Assembly: GCF_017874595.1 (NCBI RefSeq)
Contig: NZ_JAGILA010000010.1
Coordinates: 1 to 64,000 of the forward strand
DNA from: Sinorhizobium kostiense
Lineage (GTDB): Bacteria > Pseudomonadota > Alphaproteobacteria > Rhizobiales > Rhizobiaceae
Reading direction: 5' to 3'
DNA length: 64,000 nucleotides
The translations under genes were made by a program, and so were the position numbers. Numbering within the stretch: position 1 is the first letter of the stretch; each line of letters starts with the position of its first letter. A model generated the notes under the pieces. That model saw nothing but the letters and a program-made list of their open reading frames with translations, did not search any database and had not been told where the DNA came from. Of this stretch, positions 27,090 through 37,362 are shown in pieces.

Positions 27090-29684
27090 ATGGAGGCCAC
27101 AGTGGCTTTCTTAATGCAGCAGCGGCCGTTCACCCACCAGATTGAGACTGAGCTGATCTTCGAGGCCCGGTGTTCAGAGAGGGAGAAAAACGCGGATGAT
27201 TGTTCGTCGTCCCCCAGAGAGAAATGGCTCAGTGTCAACCTTGTCCTAATGTTGGTGCTTGCGACTTTGTTGTTTGCGGTGCCACGCTGGCAGGACGAAC
27301 AGACCAGCCACACTATCCTAAGTGAGCTGGAGAAAATTCAAGTCAATTGTGCATTACTGCAACGTGACGTCCTCCGCGCCCGTGCCGGTTTCCCGGGGGG
27401 TATCCAACCTCTTCCCGCCACCATAGGGGCTCTGCGGAAGAGCGTGACAAAGCTAGAGCCGTTATTTGACAGGGCGGCTCTTGAGAACGCCGGTGACCTC
27501 TCTCACCTGCTCAGGCAGGTAAAGTCTTCGGTCGAAAGGACTGACGCGGCCGTGGCAGCTATGGGCGCGCAAAACGTGATCTTGCAAGCTTCTCTCAGTA
27601 GCTTCGTCCAGTCGCTGAGCTTGCTTGCGAAGTTGCCGTCGGAAACCGACGTTTCTGGTACTACACTGCCTCTCGAACTGGGCAACCTGATCCTGCAGTT
27701 TTCGCTGAGGCCGAGCTCGAGCCTTGCGTCACGGATCGATCAATATCTCGAGCGGCTTCAGGCGACGACGGGCGAGGACGAAGCCACTAAACATTCGCTT
27801 GCTCGCCATGGCCGAGTTATCCTTTCCTTGCTGCCGCAGGTGAACGACGCTGTAAACGCGATCGCGTCATCCGACACTATCGACAAAGCTGCAGAACTGG
27901 AGCGCGAATATCTGAAAGGCTACAGCTTGCTCAATGTGAGTGAGCAGCGGGCACGTGTTTTCCTAGGCGTGATTTCTATATGCCTTTGCTTCTGTATAAT
28001 CGCGCTAGTCTCCAGGCTGCGTCTGCAGACGGATCGATTGGCAAGGCGCTTGGAATTTCAAGCAGCAACCAGGGAGATTGGGGCTTGCTTCGAAGGTCGT
28101 GCGGCAACAGAGGCTTCGCTAACCGCCTCTACCCAAGGGGCACTGCGAGTTGTCCAGCGCTTTTTCAATGCTGATCAGTGCGCGCTCGCACTGGTCGACG
28201 TGAGTGCGGGGTGTGTTGCCGAGTGTTTTGCCGCCAATGCTCCTGCGCCTACCTGGAATGATGCTTGGCTTCTTGAAGTCGCTTCCCTTGCCCAGGCGGA
28301 GGAGCGCAAGCCCGTGTTTCGCCTGTTTCCCGCGCAAAACGGTGGCTGCTTTGCTGAATGTACACCGGGGCTTTGTCAGCTGCTTGTCTTCAAGGTCTCA
28401 GATCCACTCATGGCGGTTTGTTGCCTTCTCTACGAGGGAGGCGGTTTCCAGCCCTCTTCTAGTGAGATCCAACTTCTTGAGTGCGCGGCTGCCCGTGTCT
28501 GCAACTACCTGGATCTTCAACGTAGGCAGACCGAATGCGTCCTGCTGGAGAAGCGGTTGGAGCATGCGGAACGGCTGAAAGCCGTCGGCACACTTGCAGG
28601 TGGTATCGCGCATGAATTCAACAACATACTAGGGGCTATCCTCGGCTACGCCGAGATGGCCCACAGTCTCCTGCGTCGCCCCTCAAGAACTCGAGGTTAC
28701 ATCGACCAAATCATCTCGGCAGGCGACAGAGCGAGGCTGATTATCGATCAGATTTTGGCGCTGAGCCGAAACCGGGAACGTGTGATCAAGCCCTTCGACG
28801 TCTCCGAGGTAGTGATGGATCTAGCTCCGTTGCTGCGCATAGGGCTTCGAGCGGATGTAAAGCTGAATTTCAAAATTGACGAGAAGCGAGCAGTCATCGA
28901 AGGGAGCCCACTCGAGATACAGCAGATCCTGATGAACCTCTGCAAAAACGGCTCAGAGGCGTTCACCGATGAAGGCTGCATTGAGGTCAGCGTTTCTCGC
29001 GCTGTGGTCTGTCAATCGAAGATACTTGCTTATGGCGATCTGCCGCCTGGGAACTATGTCCTCCTGTCCGTGGCAGACACCGGCGAAGGCATTGCTGAAA
29101 CCGTACTGCCACATATTTTTGAGCCCTTTTTCACCACGCGCTCTCGCATCGGCGGAACGGGACTCGGTCTCGCTGCGGTGCACGGTCATGTGAGCGCGCT
29201 TGCAGGGTACATTGACGTTCGCTCAACTATTGGGCGCGGTACGCGCTTCGACATCTACCTACCAGCCTCCCCGAAGGAGCCAGTCAGTCCTGCTTGTTTT
29301 TTTGGTGCTCCTAATACACCCCTTGGCAACGGAGAGATCATCGCCATAGTAGAGCCTGATCCAGCGGCGCTTGAGTTGTATGAGGACAGGATTGCCGCCT
29401 TGGGCTTTGAGCCAGTCGGTTTCAAGACATTTGAGAGTCTTTGCGACTGGATTTTGAGGGGGAAAATAGCCGATCTCATTGTCGCGGACCGTTCGTCTTT
29501 TCTTCTGCATCAATGCGTGGACGCCGTTCAAGCGGCCCTCAAGACAGTGCCCGTCATCCTGGTCGGAGGAGCTAACCTTAACATGCCACTCACGGGCGGC
29601 GATCAAGCCTGCGCTGTTGCGCTGCATAAGCCGGTGTCATCCAGGACCTTGGCGTATGCAATTCGCACGAGGATTAAGACGTGA
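27090..29684 (+). CDS. virA: VirA hybrid sensor histidine kinase
   Basis: An 864-aa membrane sensor like Agrobacterium VirA (~829 aa). Transmembrane segment 1 at ~49-65, a periplasmic region to ~300, segment 2 ([18 protein letters not shown]), a GAF-like linker (~340-490), then the kinase. His508 in [20 protein letters not shown] is the phosphorylated residue; N, G1 and G2 boxes ([29 protein letters not shown]) follow. The C-terminus is a receiver-like domain with an Asp in LIVADRSS. VirA senses plant signals and phosphorylates VirG, encoded at the other end of the virB operon. The start is ambiguous; later ATGs would shorten the cytoplasmic tail. The inducing signal in legumes is not shown by sequence. 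Confidence 0.92.
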   Translation: MEATVAFLMQQRPFTHQIETELIFEARCSEREKNADDCSSSPREKWLSVNLVLMLVLATLLFAVPRWQDEQTSHTILSELEKIQVNCALLQRDVLRARAGFPGGIQPLPATIGALRKSVTKLEPLFDRAALENAGDLSHLLRQVKSSVERTDAAVAAMGAQNVILQASLSSFVQSLSLLAKLPSETDVSGTTLPLELGNLILQFSLRPSSSLASRIDQYLERLQATTGEDEATKHSLARHGRVILSLLPQVNDAVNAIASSDTIDKAAELEREYLKGYSLLNVSEQRARVFLGVISICLCFCIIALVSRLRLQTDRLARRLEFQAATREIGACFEGRAATEASLTASTQGALRVVQRFFNADQCALALVDVSAGCVAECFAANAPAPTWNDAWLLEVASLAQAEERKPVFRLFPAQNGGCFAECTPGLCQLLVFKVSDPLMAVCCLLYEGGGFQPSSSEIQLLECAAARVCNYLDLQRRQTECVLLEKRLEHAERLKAVGTLAGGIAHEFNNILGAILGYAEMAHSLLRRPSRTRGYIDQIISAGDRARLIIDQILALSRNRERVIKPFDVSEVVMDLAPLLRIGLRADVKLNFKIDEKRAVIEGSPLEIQQILMNLCKNGSEAFTDEGCIEVSVSRAVVCQSKILAYGDLPPGNYVLLSVADTGEGIAETVLPHIFEPFFTTRSRIGGTGLGLAAVHGHVSALAGYIDVRSTIGRGTRFDIYLPASPKEPVSPACFFGAPNTPLGNGEIIAIVEPDPAALELYEDRIAALGFEPVGFKTFESLCDWILRGKIADLIVADRSSFLLHQCVDAVQAALKTVPVILVGGANLNMPLTGGDQACAVALHKPVSSRTLAYAIRTRIKT

Positions 29685-30053
29685 CGTGGTTAGATGTGCA
29701 CACCTGCTGCGAAGTAAGGATGGTGACGCACCTGGCCAAGGTCATGCGGGAGAGATGTGCGCTGGACCCAGCAGCGCCAGCTAGTGTCAATGGCCGCACC
29801 AGCGCCGGCGCGTGGAGCGGCAGCAAGTTCCCGAACGAAACGTGCGCGTCGCCGACGCTTGCTCAGAGTGCCGAACGGCGCAGGTGTCGACCAACTGGCC
29901 GTGCGACGGCGCGCCGGGATGGGTGGCTTCGCCCGGTGCTCTTCATGTGGCGGCACGCCTCAGGTAGGGACTTTGGGGATGATTGGCAACGGCGGCCGAG
30001 CCCACCCGCATCCATCGTCCTTGGCGTGCCGACCATAGTCCGGAGATCCTTCC
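29685..30053. other. Intergenic region after virA
   Basis: About 370 bp. Several overlapping frames are open on both strands because the DNA is GC-rich, but none has a recognised domain or good ribosome site. No terminator was identified. Confidence 0.4.
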
Positions 30054-30542
30054 ATGCCCTTGCTGAATCTCGCCGCGCTGGCGGCCTTCACCATCAACGC
30101 TCAAACGGTCTTTGCCGGAGACCCGCTGCTGCTACCGCCCGACCCGGCGGCTCTATCGGTCGAGACCAAATCGGGCGAGCAACGCTTCTCGATAGAAGTG
30201 GCGGACGAGCCTGCAGAATGGCGGCGCGGATTGATGTTCCGAACCGCGATGGCCGACGATCATGGCATGCTGTTCGTTTTTGAGGACAGCCAGCCACGCT
30301 GTTTCACGATGCAGAACACGGCCATTCCGCTCGATCTCATGTTTGTCGGCGAAGATGGAAAGATACGTGCGATCGAAAAGGGTCGACCCTTCTCTACGAT
30401 GCCCATCTGCCCGCGGGTTGGCGCGCATTTTGTACTGGAGCTGAAAGCCGGAACCGCGCAGATCGCCGGGATCCAGATCGGCGAGCGGCTCCGCCACCCG
30501 CTCATTGACAGAGTCGCCAACCACAGCCGCCGAGGTTTTTAG
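30054..30542 (+). CDS. DUF192-family exported protein
   Basis: A 162-aa protein with an N-terminal signal peptide (LLNLAALAAFTINAQTVFAG) followed by a DUF192 domain. Recognisable family blocks are GLMFRTAMADDHGMLFVFE, RCFTMQNTAIPLDLMF and ICPRVGAHFVLEL. The family's biochemical role is not established; members are small, often periplasmic and common in alphaproteobacteria. It lies between virA and virB1, where Ti plasmids have no equivalent gene, so it is probably an insertion. The C-terminus from about residue 150 runs past the usual end of the domain. Confidence 0.8.
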   Translation: MPLLNLAALAAFTINAQTVFAGDPLLLPPDPAALSVETKSGEQRFSIEVADEPAEWRRGLMFRTAMADDHGMLFVFEDSQPRCFTMQNTAIPLDLMFVGEDGKIRAIEKGRPFSTMPICPRVGAHFVLELKAGTAQIAGIQIGERLRHPLIDRVANHSRRGF

Positions 30543-31607
30543 CGGTTGGGACCACCGGCGCTTGCGATTGAAACCGCGGCAGTGAGCGGTGTCCGCTACG
30601 GGCATCTACGGGGTGAAGCCGCTGGGTTGCCGAGAGGAGCTACGTGAGGTCTGTCGAGCCAACCGGTGAAACGCGGGCACGTTGGAAAACCAGGGCGTCT
30701 GGCGCGAAACTGTCCGCAAGAATACGGGCGCGATCTTCAAAGTCCGTTCGCCGACGCCGCTCCGGTCCGGTCAGCAAAACTGCATCTTCCATTAACGCTG
30801 CTCTCGCGCTCTTATGTTCGATCTTGCGAGCGTGGATTCTCGGCAGCCTCACCTGAGCGGTTGAGGACTGGAGGGTATTCGCGCTGAGTGAGTGATCAAG
30901 TTCATCTCGTAAGCGAGCGCTCAACCAAAAAATTAAGCGCCAACCCATAAACGTTTGTTTTCGCAAGGTGTCTGGCGACCGGGCGACCGAGGCGGTTCAC
31001 GGGCGCTCACATGGCGCGCGTCCCGGGTTTCGAGCGGCGAGGCAAGAGAAGCCAGCGCAAGTAGTGATGCGGCCTTTGAGGGAGCGGCGGGTGTCGGGCT
31101 GATCCGAGGAGCGCGAAGGCGGTCGTATGCGACCACGCGGACAAGACATAGCCTTGAAGAGCCCGCGCCAGGTGAAGGGAGCCAAGACAGCGGCGCGATT
31201 CAGGCAGGAGATCCCCCGCCTCGGATCGCGGCGCTGTTGGTCGTGAGCTTATGAGCTTACGATAAACACCCAGAGCGATCGCCTATCGCCCGCGCGCCAA
31301 AGCTGCCGATGACGTGTGCATCTATCGAACCGGTGCCGACGTTAGCCTGACGAGACAAATGGTCAAGGGCGACAAAAGCTTCATCAAATTGCTCAAAATC
31401 GAGACGATGGCATGGAAGGTCGCAGTCCCTGCAATGACGACAACGTGTGTTGGCCTACATTAATCACGCCACTTGAGTTGATTACAGCCGAATAACTTTG
31501 AAGCAAGCTGCCTGGCTTGGTCCGACTTGAGTTCCAGGACAGCCGCAGCAGGTCACTTTGGTGATGCTCCTGGATCGGGTACTCGCCTGACGCCCTGAAC
31601 GGCATTT
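30543..31607. other. Intergenic region between the DUF192 gene and virB
   Basis: About 1.07 kb without a supported gene. Small open frames on both strands have no recognised family. The region probably holds decayed mobile DNA, but I could not identify a transposase in it. Confidence 0.4.
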
Positions 31608-31621
31608 GCTTCAGATGAAAC
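31608..31621 (+). promoter_or_regulatory. vir box candidate upstream of virB1
   Basis: GCTTCAGATGAAAC matches RYTNCANTTGNAAY with one mismatch (A for T). It lies 105 bp before virB1 in the expected orientation and probably controls virB1-B11. Confidence 0.55.
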
Positions 31622-31726
31622 AGAAAGGAGCGACTCGAAAATCCAAGAGTAACAGACCCTTCCCATAATCGCGAACAACAGATGCCAATCACGGCCGACG
31701 GGTTGCGATAGAGGGGACAGGGGGAA

Positions 31727-32425
31727 ATGTTGAATGTAGTTTGGCCAGTCTCGCTGGTCCTTTTGACGTCCATGTATCTCTCAAGCGAAGCAGCACCACT
31801 GTCCTTACGTGAGTTCGGCCAGCTCGCCCGCGAATGCTCGCCGTGGGTTTCTCCATCAACGCTTGCAGCGATTGCCAAAGTTGAAAGTGATTTTGAACCG
31901 CTTTCGGCACATGACAATACCACCGGTGAAACCCTTCACTGGAAAGATCCGATGGAAGCAACGCAGAGCGTCAAGGAGCGCCTCAAAGCGGGACATTCGA
32001 TCGACGTCGGACTTATGCAGATCAATTCAACGAACTTTTCTGCGCTTGGTCTCACGCCCGAAAATGCATTTCAGCCCTGCATCTCACTCTCGGCTGCAGG
32101 GACCTTGCTTGAGAGCCGCTACGCGGGCGGCAAGACTGCCGCGGCAGAACAACGCGCGCTTCGTCGGGCAATCTCCGCCTACAATACTGGGGATCTGACG
32201 CGCGGGTTTGCGAACGGTTATGTGCGGAAGGTTGAGTTAGCCGCGCGAAAGATCGTGCCTCCGCTACTCCTCCCGCCGGAGAAAGGCAGCGAAAAGGCGA
32301 AGCCTGAAGAAACGTGGGATGTCTGGGGTCCCCATGGGCACCGTTCCGGCGGCGATTCATCAAATCCTCCAGAGATGCCGAATGACGGCAAATCAATGGA
32401 AGACAATCAACTCATATTCGATTGA
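31727..32425 (+). CDS. virB1: VirB1 lytic transglycosylase
   Basis: A 232-aa periplasmic protein that cuts peptidoglycan locally to let the secretion channel assemble. Signal peptide over residues 1-22 (ends SSEAAP). The SLT-type catalytic domain (~35-170) has the catalytic Glu in AAIAKVESDFEPLS, the GLMQINSTNF motif and AYNTGD. The C-terminal ~60 residues are Pro- and Lys-rich, like the processed VirB1* tail. First gene of the virB operon; virB2 follows after 19 bp. Confidence 0.92.
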   Translation: MLNVVWPVSLVLLTSMYLSSEAAPLSLREFGQLARECSPWVSPSTLAAIAKVESDFEPLSAHDNTTGETLHWKDPMEATQSVKERLKAGHSIDVGLMQINSTNFSALGLTPENAFQPCISLSAAGTLLESRYAGGKTAAAEQRALRRAISAYNTGDLTRGFANGYVRKVELAARKIVPPLLLPPEKGSEKAKPEETWDVWGPHGHRSGGDSSNPPEMPNDGKSMEDNQLIFD

Positions 32426-32444
32426 ACCACACAAAGGTGAAGTA

Positions 32445-32810
32445 ATGACATTCCTCAAAAGGTGCCACGAGCATTTGAAGCGTTTTAGCCTTCTGGACAC
32501 GGCGTTGCGCATGGCCGTTACCTATGCGCCCGCCGCTGGTGGGGCGGCCGGGTGGAGCTTTGTCTCCTCCGGGCCCGCTGCGGCCCAGGTGGGCTCAAGC
32601 GCCGACCCTGCCACAATGCTAAACAACATATGCACGTTTATCCTTGGTCCGTTCGGACAGTCACTGGCAGTTCTCGGCATCGTCGCCATCGGTCTATCCT
32701 GGATGTTCGGTCGTGCTTCACTCGGTCTAGTTGCCGGCGTTGTTGGGGGGATCGTCATCATGTTCGGAGCCAGCTTTCTCGGTAAAACGCTTATTGGGGC
32801 CGGCGGATGA
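32445..32810 (+). CDS. virB2: VirB2 pilin
   Basis: A 121-aa pro-pilin. A long signal sequence ends at about SSGPAAAQVG, leaving a ~70-residue mature pilin with two hydrophobic helices (FGQSLAVLGIVAIGLSWMFG and LGLVAGVVGGIVIMFGASF) as in Agrobacterium VirB2. In Ti plasmids the mature pilin is cyclised. The start ATG 32445 follows GGTGAAGT. The stop overlaps the virB3 start by 4 bp. Confidence 0.92.
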   Translation: MTFLKRCHEHLKRFSLLDTALRMAVTYAPAAGGAAGWSFVSSGPAAAQVGSSADPATMLNNICTFILGPFGQSLAVLGIVAIGLSWMFGRASLGLVAGVVGGIVIMFGASFLGKTLIGAGG

Positions 32811-33133
32811 ATGCGCGTCTGGAAGAAAGCACCCTTTATGTGGCGGCCACCCGACCGGCATTGTTTCTGGGAGTGCCGCTGACCTTGGCCGGGTTGTTCA
32901 TGATGTCAGCCGGGTTTCTGATCGTCATCTTCCAGAACCCCCTTTACGAACTTGTTCTCGTGCCACTCTGGTTCGGAGCGCGCGTTATCGTCGAGCGTGA
33001 CTATAACGCCGTGAGCGTAGTGCTGCTTTTTCTGCAGAGTGCCGGCAGAAGCATTGACGGTCAGGTTTGGGGTGGGGCAAGTGTCAGCCCCAATCCAATA
33101 AAGGTGCCGCAGCGCGGAAGAGGAATGGTGTGA
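32807..33133 (+). CDS. virB3: VirB3 inner-membrane channel component
   Basis: A 108-aa protein of normal VirB3 size with a hydrophobic segment at ~20-50 (PLTLAGLFMMSAGFLIVIF). VirB3 works with the VirB4 ATPase in pilus and channel biogenesis. It overlaps virB2 by 4 bp at its start, and its last base is the first base of virB4, indicating tight translational coupling. Confidence 0.9.
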   Translation: MNARLEESTLYVAATRPALFLGVPLTLAGLFMMSAGFLIVIFQNPLYELVLVPLWFGARVIVERDYNAVSVVLLFLQSAGRSIDGQVWGGASVSPNPIKVPQRGRGMV

Positions 33134-35502
33134 TGCTCGGCACAAGCGGCACGACCGAGAGGTCTGGGGAAATTTATCTTCCCTATATCGGGCACCTTAG
33201 CGATCACGTGGTCCTTTTGGAAGACGGTTCGATCATGACTATGGCACATGTCAGAGGTTTGCCCTTTGAACTGGAAGATATTGAAATCCGCAATGCACGC
33301 TGCCGCGCGTTCAATACGCTCTTGCGCAACATCGCCGATGATAATGTGTCAATAAACGCTCATCTCGTGCGCCATAACCATGTGCCGTCGCCGCCAGCTC
33401 GGCAGTTCCGCAGCGTTTTTGCAAGTCGTCTGAGCGACGCTTTTGAGCAGCGTGTGCTCTCCGGCAAACTTTTTCGCAACGATCACTTCCTGACCTTGAT
33501 TGTGTTTCCCCGCGCGCCCCTTGCGAAAATAAGCGGCCGGTTCACTAAGTTCCACAAAAGGAAAGAGAACGATCTTGCAAGCCAGATGCGCAATCTGGAA
33601 GATCTCTGGCACGTGCTTGCTGGCGGACTCGACGCGTATGGCCTGCGCCGGCTCGGTGTTCGCGAGAAAGATGACGTGCTTTTCTCGGAGATCGGCGAAG
33701 CCCTCCGCCTTATCATGACTTGCCGTTGGTCACCGGTTCCAGTCGTCAGCGGCTCACTTGGCGCTTCGATCTATACCGACCGAGTCATCTGCGGCAAGCG
33801 GGCGCTAGAGATTCGAACGCCGCAAGACAGTTACGTAGGCTCCATCTTTTCGTTCCGTGAATATCCGGCAAAGACGCGGCCGGGCATGCTCAACACGCTG
33901 TTGTCCACAGACTTCCCGCTTGTTTTAAGCCAAAGTTTCTCGTTCCTCACTCGTGCACAGGCTCATGCCAAGCTCAGCCTCAAGTCCAGTCAAATGATGA
34001 GTTCCGGTGACAAGGCCATCACCCAGATCGATGAACTCGCCCAGGCAGAGGACGCATTGGCAAGCAACGAATTCGTTATGGGTTCGCATCATTTAAGTCT
34101 TTGCGTCTATGCCGATAATCTTAACCACCTCGCCGATCGCGCTGCGCACGCCCGCACTCGGTTGACGGATGCAGGCGCAGTCATCGTCCAAGAAACTATC
34201 GGTATGGAGGCCGCTTACTGGTCGCAGCTTCCGGGGAACTTCAAGTGGCGCACGCGCCCCGGGGCGGTCACGTCGCGAAATTTTGCCGGCCTGGTTTCAT
34301 TTGAGAATTTTCCTGGCGGCAATGTTGGAGGGCACTGGGGCAACGCAGTTGCGCGCTTTCGCACCAATGGTGGGACCCCTTTCGATTATGTCCCCCATGA
34401 GAACGACGTGGGCATGACCGCAATATTCGGCCCTATCGGTACGGGCAAAACGACGCTCATGACCTTTATCCTGGCCATGCTCGAGCAGAGCATGGCTCAC
34501 CGCAATGGCGCGATCGTCTTTTTCGACAAGGACCGTGGTGGTGAGCTGTTGGTACGTGCAACGGGAGGAACATACCTGGCTTTACGCAGAGGAGTGCCGA
34601 GCGGCTTGGCGCCTCTGCGGGGCCTGCCCAATACATCGGCTTCGCGGGACTTTCTGCGCGAATGGATCGTGGCGCTGATCGAGAGCGACGGACGCGGCGG
34701 CATCACTCCAGAGGAGAATCGTCGCCTGGAGCGAGGTATTGTTCGGCAGCTTTCGTTTGAGCCGGGTATGCGCTCACTCGCAGGCCTTCGCGAATTCTTG
34801 TTGCACGGTCCATCCGAGGGCGCGGGTGCGCGACTACAGCGGTGGTGCAGAGGAAACGCGCTCGGTTGGGCTTTCGACGGCGAGGTCGATGAAGTAAGGC
34901 TGGATGCCTCGGTCACGGGCTTCGATATGACGCAACTCCTGGAGTATGAGGAGGTGTGTGCACCGGCCGCTGCATATCTTTTGCATCGAGTGGGCTCTGT
35001 CGTGGATGGCCGCCGATTTGTCATGAGCTGCGACGAGTTTCGTTTCTATCTGTTGAACCCGCAATTCTCCGCCGTTGTGGACAAATTCCTGCTCACCGTG
35101 CGCAAGAACAACGGCATGCTTATACTTGCAACACAGCAACCTGAGCACGTCTTGGAGTCGCGTCTAGGAGCCAGCCTCGTCGCGCAATGCATGACAAAAA
35201 TCCTTTACCCATCACCTACGGCGGACCGATCTGCCTATATCGGCGGACTGAAATGTACCGAACGAGAATTTCAGGCGATCCGTGAGGATATGACAGTCGG
35301 GAGCCGCAAGTTTTTGCTTAAGCGCGAGAGCGGAAGCGTTGTCTGCGAATTCGATCTTCGGCAGATGCGCGAATATGTCGCCGTACTCTCGGGACGGGCG
35401 AATACCGTGCGCTTTGCCGATCAGCTGCGTCAGACATATGGCGAGGACCCTTCTGAGTGGCTCGACGAGTTCATAGCGCGTTACGACGAAGTACAAGACT
35501 GA
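33133..35502 (+). CDS. virB4: VirB4 secretion ATPase
   Basis: A 789-aa ATPase matching Agrobacterium VirB4 in length. CagE/TrbE/VirB4 N-terminal region (~20-400), Walker A GPIGTGKTTLM from residue 433, and a conserved C-terminal block with FVMSCDEFRFY (Walker B-like) and ILATQQPEHVLES. It energises pilus assembly and substrate transfer at the inner membrane. The ATG at 33133 was chosen over upstream in-frame starts because it couples with the virB3 stop and begins LGTSGTTERSGE like VirB4 relatives. Confidence 0.94.
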   Translation: MLGTSGTTERSGEIYLPYIGHLSDHVVLLEDGSIMTMAHVRGLPFELEDIEIRNARCRAFNTLLRNIADDNVSINAHLVRHNHVPSPPARQFRSVFASRLSDAFEQRVLSGKLFRNDHFLTLIVFPRAPLAKISGRFTKFHKRKENDLASQMRNLEDLWHVLAGGLDAYGLRRLGVREKDDVLFSEIGEALRLIMTCRWSPVPVVSGSLGASIYTDRVICGKRALEIRTPQDSYVGSIFSFREYPAKTRPGMLNTLLSTDFPLVLSQSFSFLTRAQAHAKLSLKSSQMMSSGDKAITQIDELAQAEDALASNEFVMGSHHLSLCVYADNLNHLADRAAHARTRLTDAGAVIVQETIGMEAAYWSQLPGNFKWRTRPGAVTSRNFAGLVSFENFPGGNVGGHWGNAVARFRTNGGTPFDYVPHENDVGMTAIFGPIGTGKTTLMTFILAMLEQSMAHRNGAIVFFDKDRGGELLVRATGGTYLALRRGVPSGLAPLRGLPNTSASRDFLREWIVALIESDGRGGITPEENRRLERGIVRQLSFEPGMRSLAGLREFLLHGPSEGAGARLQRWCRGNALGWAFDGEVDEVRLDASVTGFDMTQLLEYEEVCAPAAAYLLHRVGSVVDGRRFVMSCDEFRFYLLNPQFSAVVDKFLLTVRKNNGMLILATQQPEHVLESRLGASLVAQCMTKILYPSPTADRSAYIGGLKCTEREFQAIREDMTVGSRKFLLKRESGSVVCEFDLRQMREYVAVLSGRANTVRFADQLRQTYGEDPSEWLDEFIARYDEVQD

Positions 35503-35516
35503 CGGAGGCAATGTTC

Positions 35517-36203
35517 ATGAAAATAGCACAACTCACGGCAACGGCGCTTGCGGTTTGCGTCCTTCTGCAGGGCCCCGCCCGAGCGCAGTTTGTCGTCAGC
35601 GATCCTGCAACGGAATTCCAGTCGGGTCTAACTGCGGCAAACACTGCGCAAAACCTTGTTCACACAATCGCATTGCTCGAACAGACAGTACAAATGGTGC
35701 AGATGTTCACGACGTCCTTTGCGGTCACCGGGGTTTTAAGCTCACTCAACCAGCCGAACCGCTATCCGTCTACGGATCACCTTGAAAAGCAGATGTTTGC
35801 TGCTCGGGCGCCGGCATCGGCGACAGCGCGCGCGATCGCATCGGATGCCGAAAATGATGTGAAGTGGGGTAACGACGCGGAAGGGTCTCTCTTACGCGAG
35901 CAGATTGTAGGTTCTTCCAATGCAGCCGGGGCCGCAGCCAACAATCTGGATGCCATGGATCATCGCTTGAAGGAAAACGCCAGCACGCTGAATCAGCTTT
36001 CGCGTTCGCGGAACATTATGCAGGCGACCGTCACGAACGGTCTAATTCTCAAACAGATCCACGACGCGATTATTCAGAACACTCAGGCTACCAGCCTATT
36101 GACGATGACCACTGCACAGGCACGCCTTCAAGCAGCAGAGGAGGCAACGACACAGCGGCGTGAGCGCCAGGAAACTGCGACAATGTTCGGCCCGGCGCCG
36201 TAA
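35517..36203 (+). CDS. virB5: VirB5 minor pilus subunit
   Basis: A 228-aa exported protein with a clear signal peptide (ALAVCVLLQGPARA, cleavage before QFVVSDPATE) and helical content typical of VirB5, the pilus-tip adhesin-like subunit. Two ATGs lie close together; the second, at 35517, has GGAGG at proper spacing, the first (35511) only 3 bases from it. It follows virB4 by 14 bp. Confidence 0.9.
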   Translation: MKIAQLTATALAVCVLLQGPARAQFVVSDPATEFQSGLTAANTAQNLVHTIALLEQTVQMVQMFTTSFAVTGVLSSLNQPNRYPSTDHLEKQMFAARAPASATARAIASDAENDVKWGNDAEGSLLREQIVGSSNAAGAAANNLDAMDHRLKENASTLNQLSRSRNIMQATVTNGLILKQIHDAIIQNTQATSLLTMTTAQARLQAAEEATTQRRERQETATMFGPAP

Positions 36204-36283
36204 TTTTGTAGTTGGCTTTATCGCTCGGGTGGACGGGCATCCCGTCCCCCCGAAGGTGGAGAGAAGCATGTCAGGTTGGAGCG

Positions 36284-37171
36284 ATGACTTTCAGAATTGC
36301 CGCGCCGTTTACGGCTATTCACATGATCTTCGATACGGCCTTTAACATCAAGCTGAACATGATACTGGAGAAGATCCAGAGCGCGGTCAGCGCGCCGCTG
36401 GTGGCGTGCGTCACACTTTGGATAATAGTTCAAGGCATTTTGGTCATGCGCGGTGAAATCGACACGCGTCGTGGCATTACGAAGGTCATCACGGTGTCCC
36501 TTGTTGTCGCCCTCGTGGTGGGGCAGGCGAACTACCATGATTACGTCGTGTCAGTCTTTGAGGACACGATTCCAAACTTCGTGGACCGGGTCAGTGGCAG
36601 TCACATTCCATTCGTTGAGATCCCAGTAAAGCTCGACATCATATTCGCTCAAAGCCAATTCCACTTTCAAAGGATAGCATCCGAAATCGGCCCAATGAAC
36701 GGCCAAGATATTCTCGCCTTTGAAGGCGCGCAGTGGGTTTTTTACGGCGCGCTTTGGACTGCATTCGCAATCTACGATTCCGCTGGAATTCTCACGAAGG
36801 TGCTGGTGGCAATTGGACCGCTGATCCTTGTAGGCTACCTCTTTGATCGCACTCGAGACATGGCTGCGAAATGGGTAGGTCAACTCCTCTCCTACGGGAT
36901 ACTTTTGCTCCTGCTGAACATCGTGGCAACCATCGTTATCGCGATCGAAGCGGCCTCGCTTGCGATAATGCTGCGCGTGATCTCTTTATCGGGCACGACC
37001 GCAGCTAAGATCATCGGCCTTTACGAACTCGACATGTTCTTTCTCGCCGGCGACGCTCTGATCGTCGCGCTCCCGGTGATCGCCGGCAACATTGGAGGCG
37101 GGTTTTTGGGCGGAACACACCAGATTGGCAGCAGCCTTAATCGCCACCTCGCTCAATTGACGCGGGCCTAG
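36284..37171 (+). CDS. virB6: VirB6 polytopic inner-membrane channel protein
   Basis: A 295-aa protein with five or more hydrophobic segments and the large periplasmic loop (~80-150) known in VirB6, which forms part of the inner-membrane translocation path. Start ATG 36284 gives TFRIAAPFTAIHMIFD, as in relatives; a longer upstream frame is discarded. An 80-bp gap follows virB5, and GGTTGGAG serves as ribosome site. Confidence 0.9.
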   Translation: MTFRIAAPFTAIHMIFDTAFNIKLNMILEKIQSAVSAPLVACVTLWIIVQGILVMRGEIDTRRGITKVITVSLVVALVVGQANYHDYVVSVFEDTIPNFVDRVSGSHIPFVEIPVKLDIIFAQSQFHFQRIASEIGPMNGQDILAFEGAQWVFYGALWTAFAIYDSAGILTKVLVAIGPLILVGYLFDRTRDMAAKWVGQLLSYGILLLLLNIVATIVIAIEAASLAIMLRVISLSGTTAAKIIGLYELDMFFLAGDALIVALPVIAGNIGGGFLGGTHQIGSSLNRHLAQLTRA

Positions 37172-37200
37172 CATTCAACTCACTCAACTTGGAAGATGGA

Positions 37201-37362
37201 ATGAAGTATTGCCTGTTGCTTCTTACCCTTACTCTAGCCGCGTGCCAGACGACCGACAAGCTTGCGACCTGCAAGGGTCCAGTTTTCCCGCTGAACGTTG
37301 GACGGTGGCAACCGACTCCATCGGACCTTCAGGTCGCGGGAGAGCTTAATGAAGGGCCCTGA
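37201..37362 (+). CDS. virB7: VirB7 lipoprotein
   Basis: A 53-aa lipoprotein: signal segment KYCLLLLTLTLAAC with a classic lipobox LAAC, so Cys15 becomes the lipidated N-terminus. A second Cys (KLATCKGP) can form the disulfide known between VirB7 and VirB9 in the outer-membrane core complex. Its end overlaps the virB8 start by 14 bp. Confidence 0.9.
   Translation: MKYCLLLLTLTLAACQTTDKLATCKGPVFPLNVGRWQPTPSDLQVAGELNEGP

Noticed and set aside
31466-31483. ACTTGAGTTGATTACA upstream of virB1 as a vir box
   Set aside because: Three or more mismatches to the VirG consensus; the site at 31608-31621 has only one and better spacing.
33610-33626. TGGCAC followed by TTGCT inside virB4, resembling a sigma-54 promoter
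   Set aside because: GG and GC are one base too close, it lies inside a coding region and there is no TGT-N10-ACA at the expected distance.
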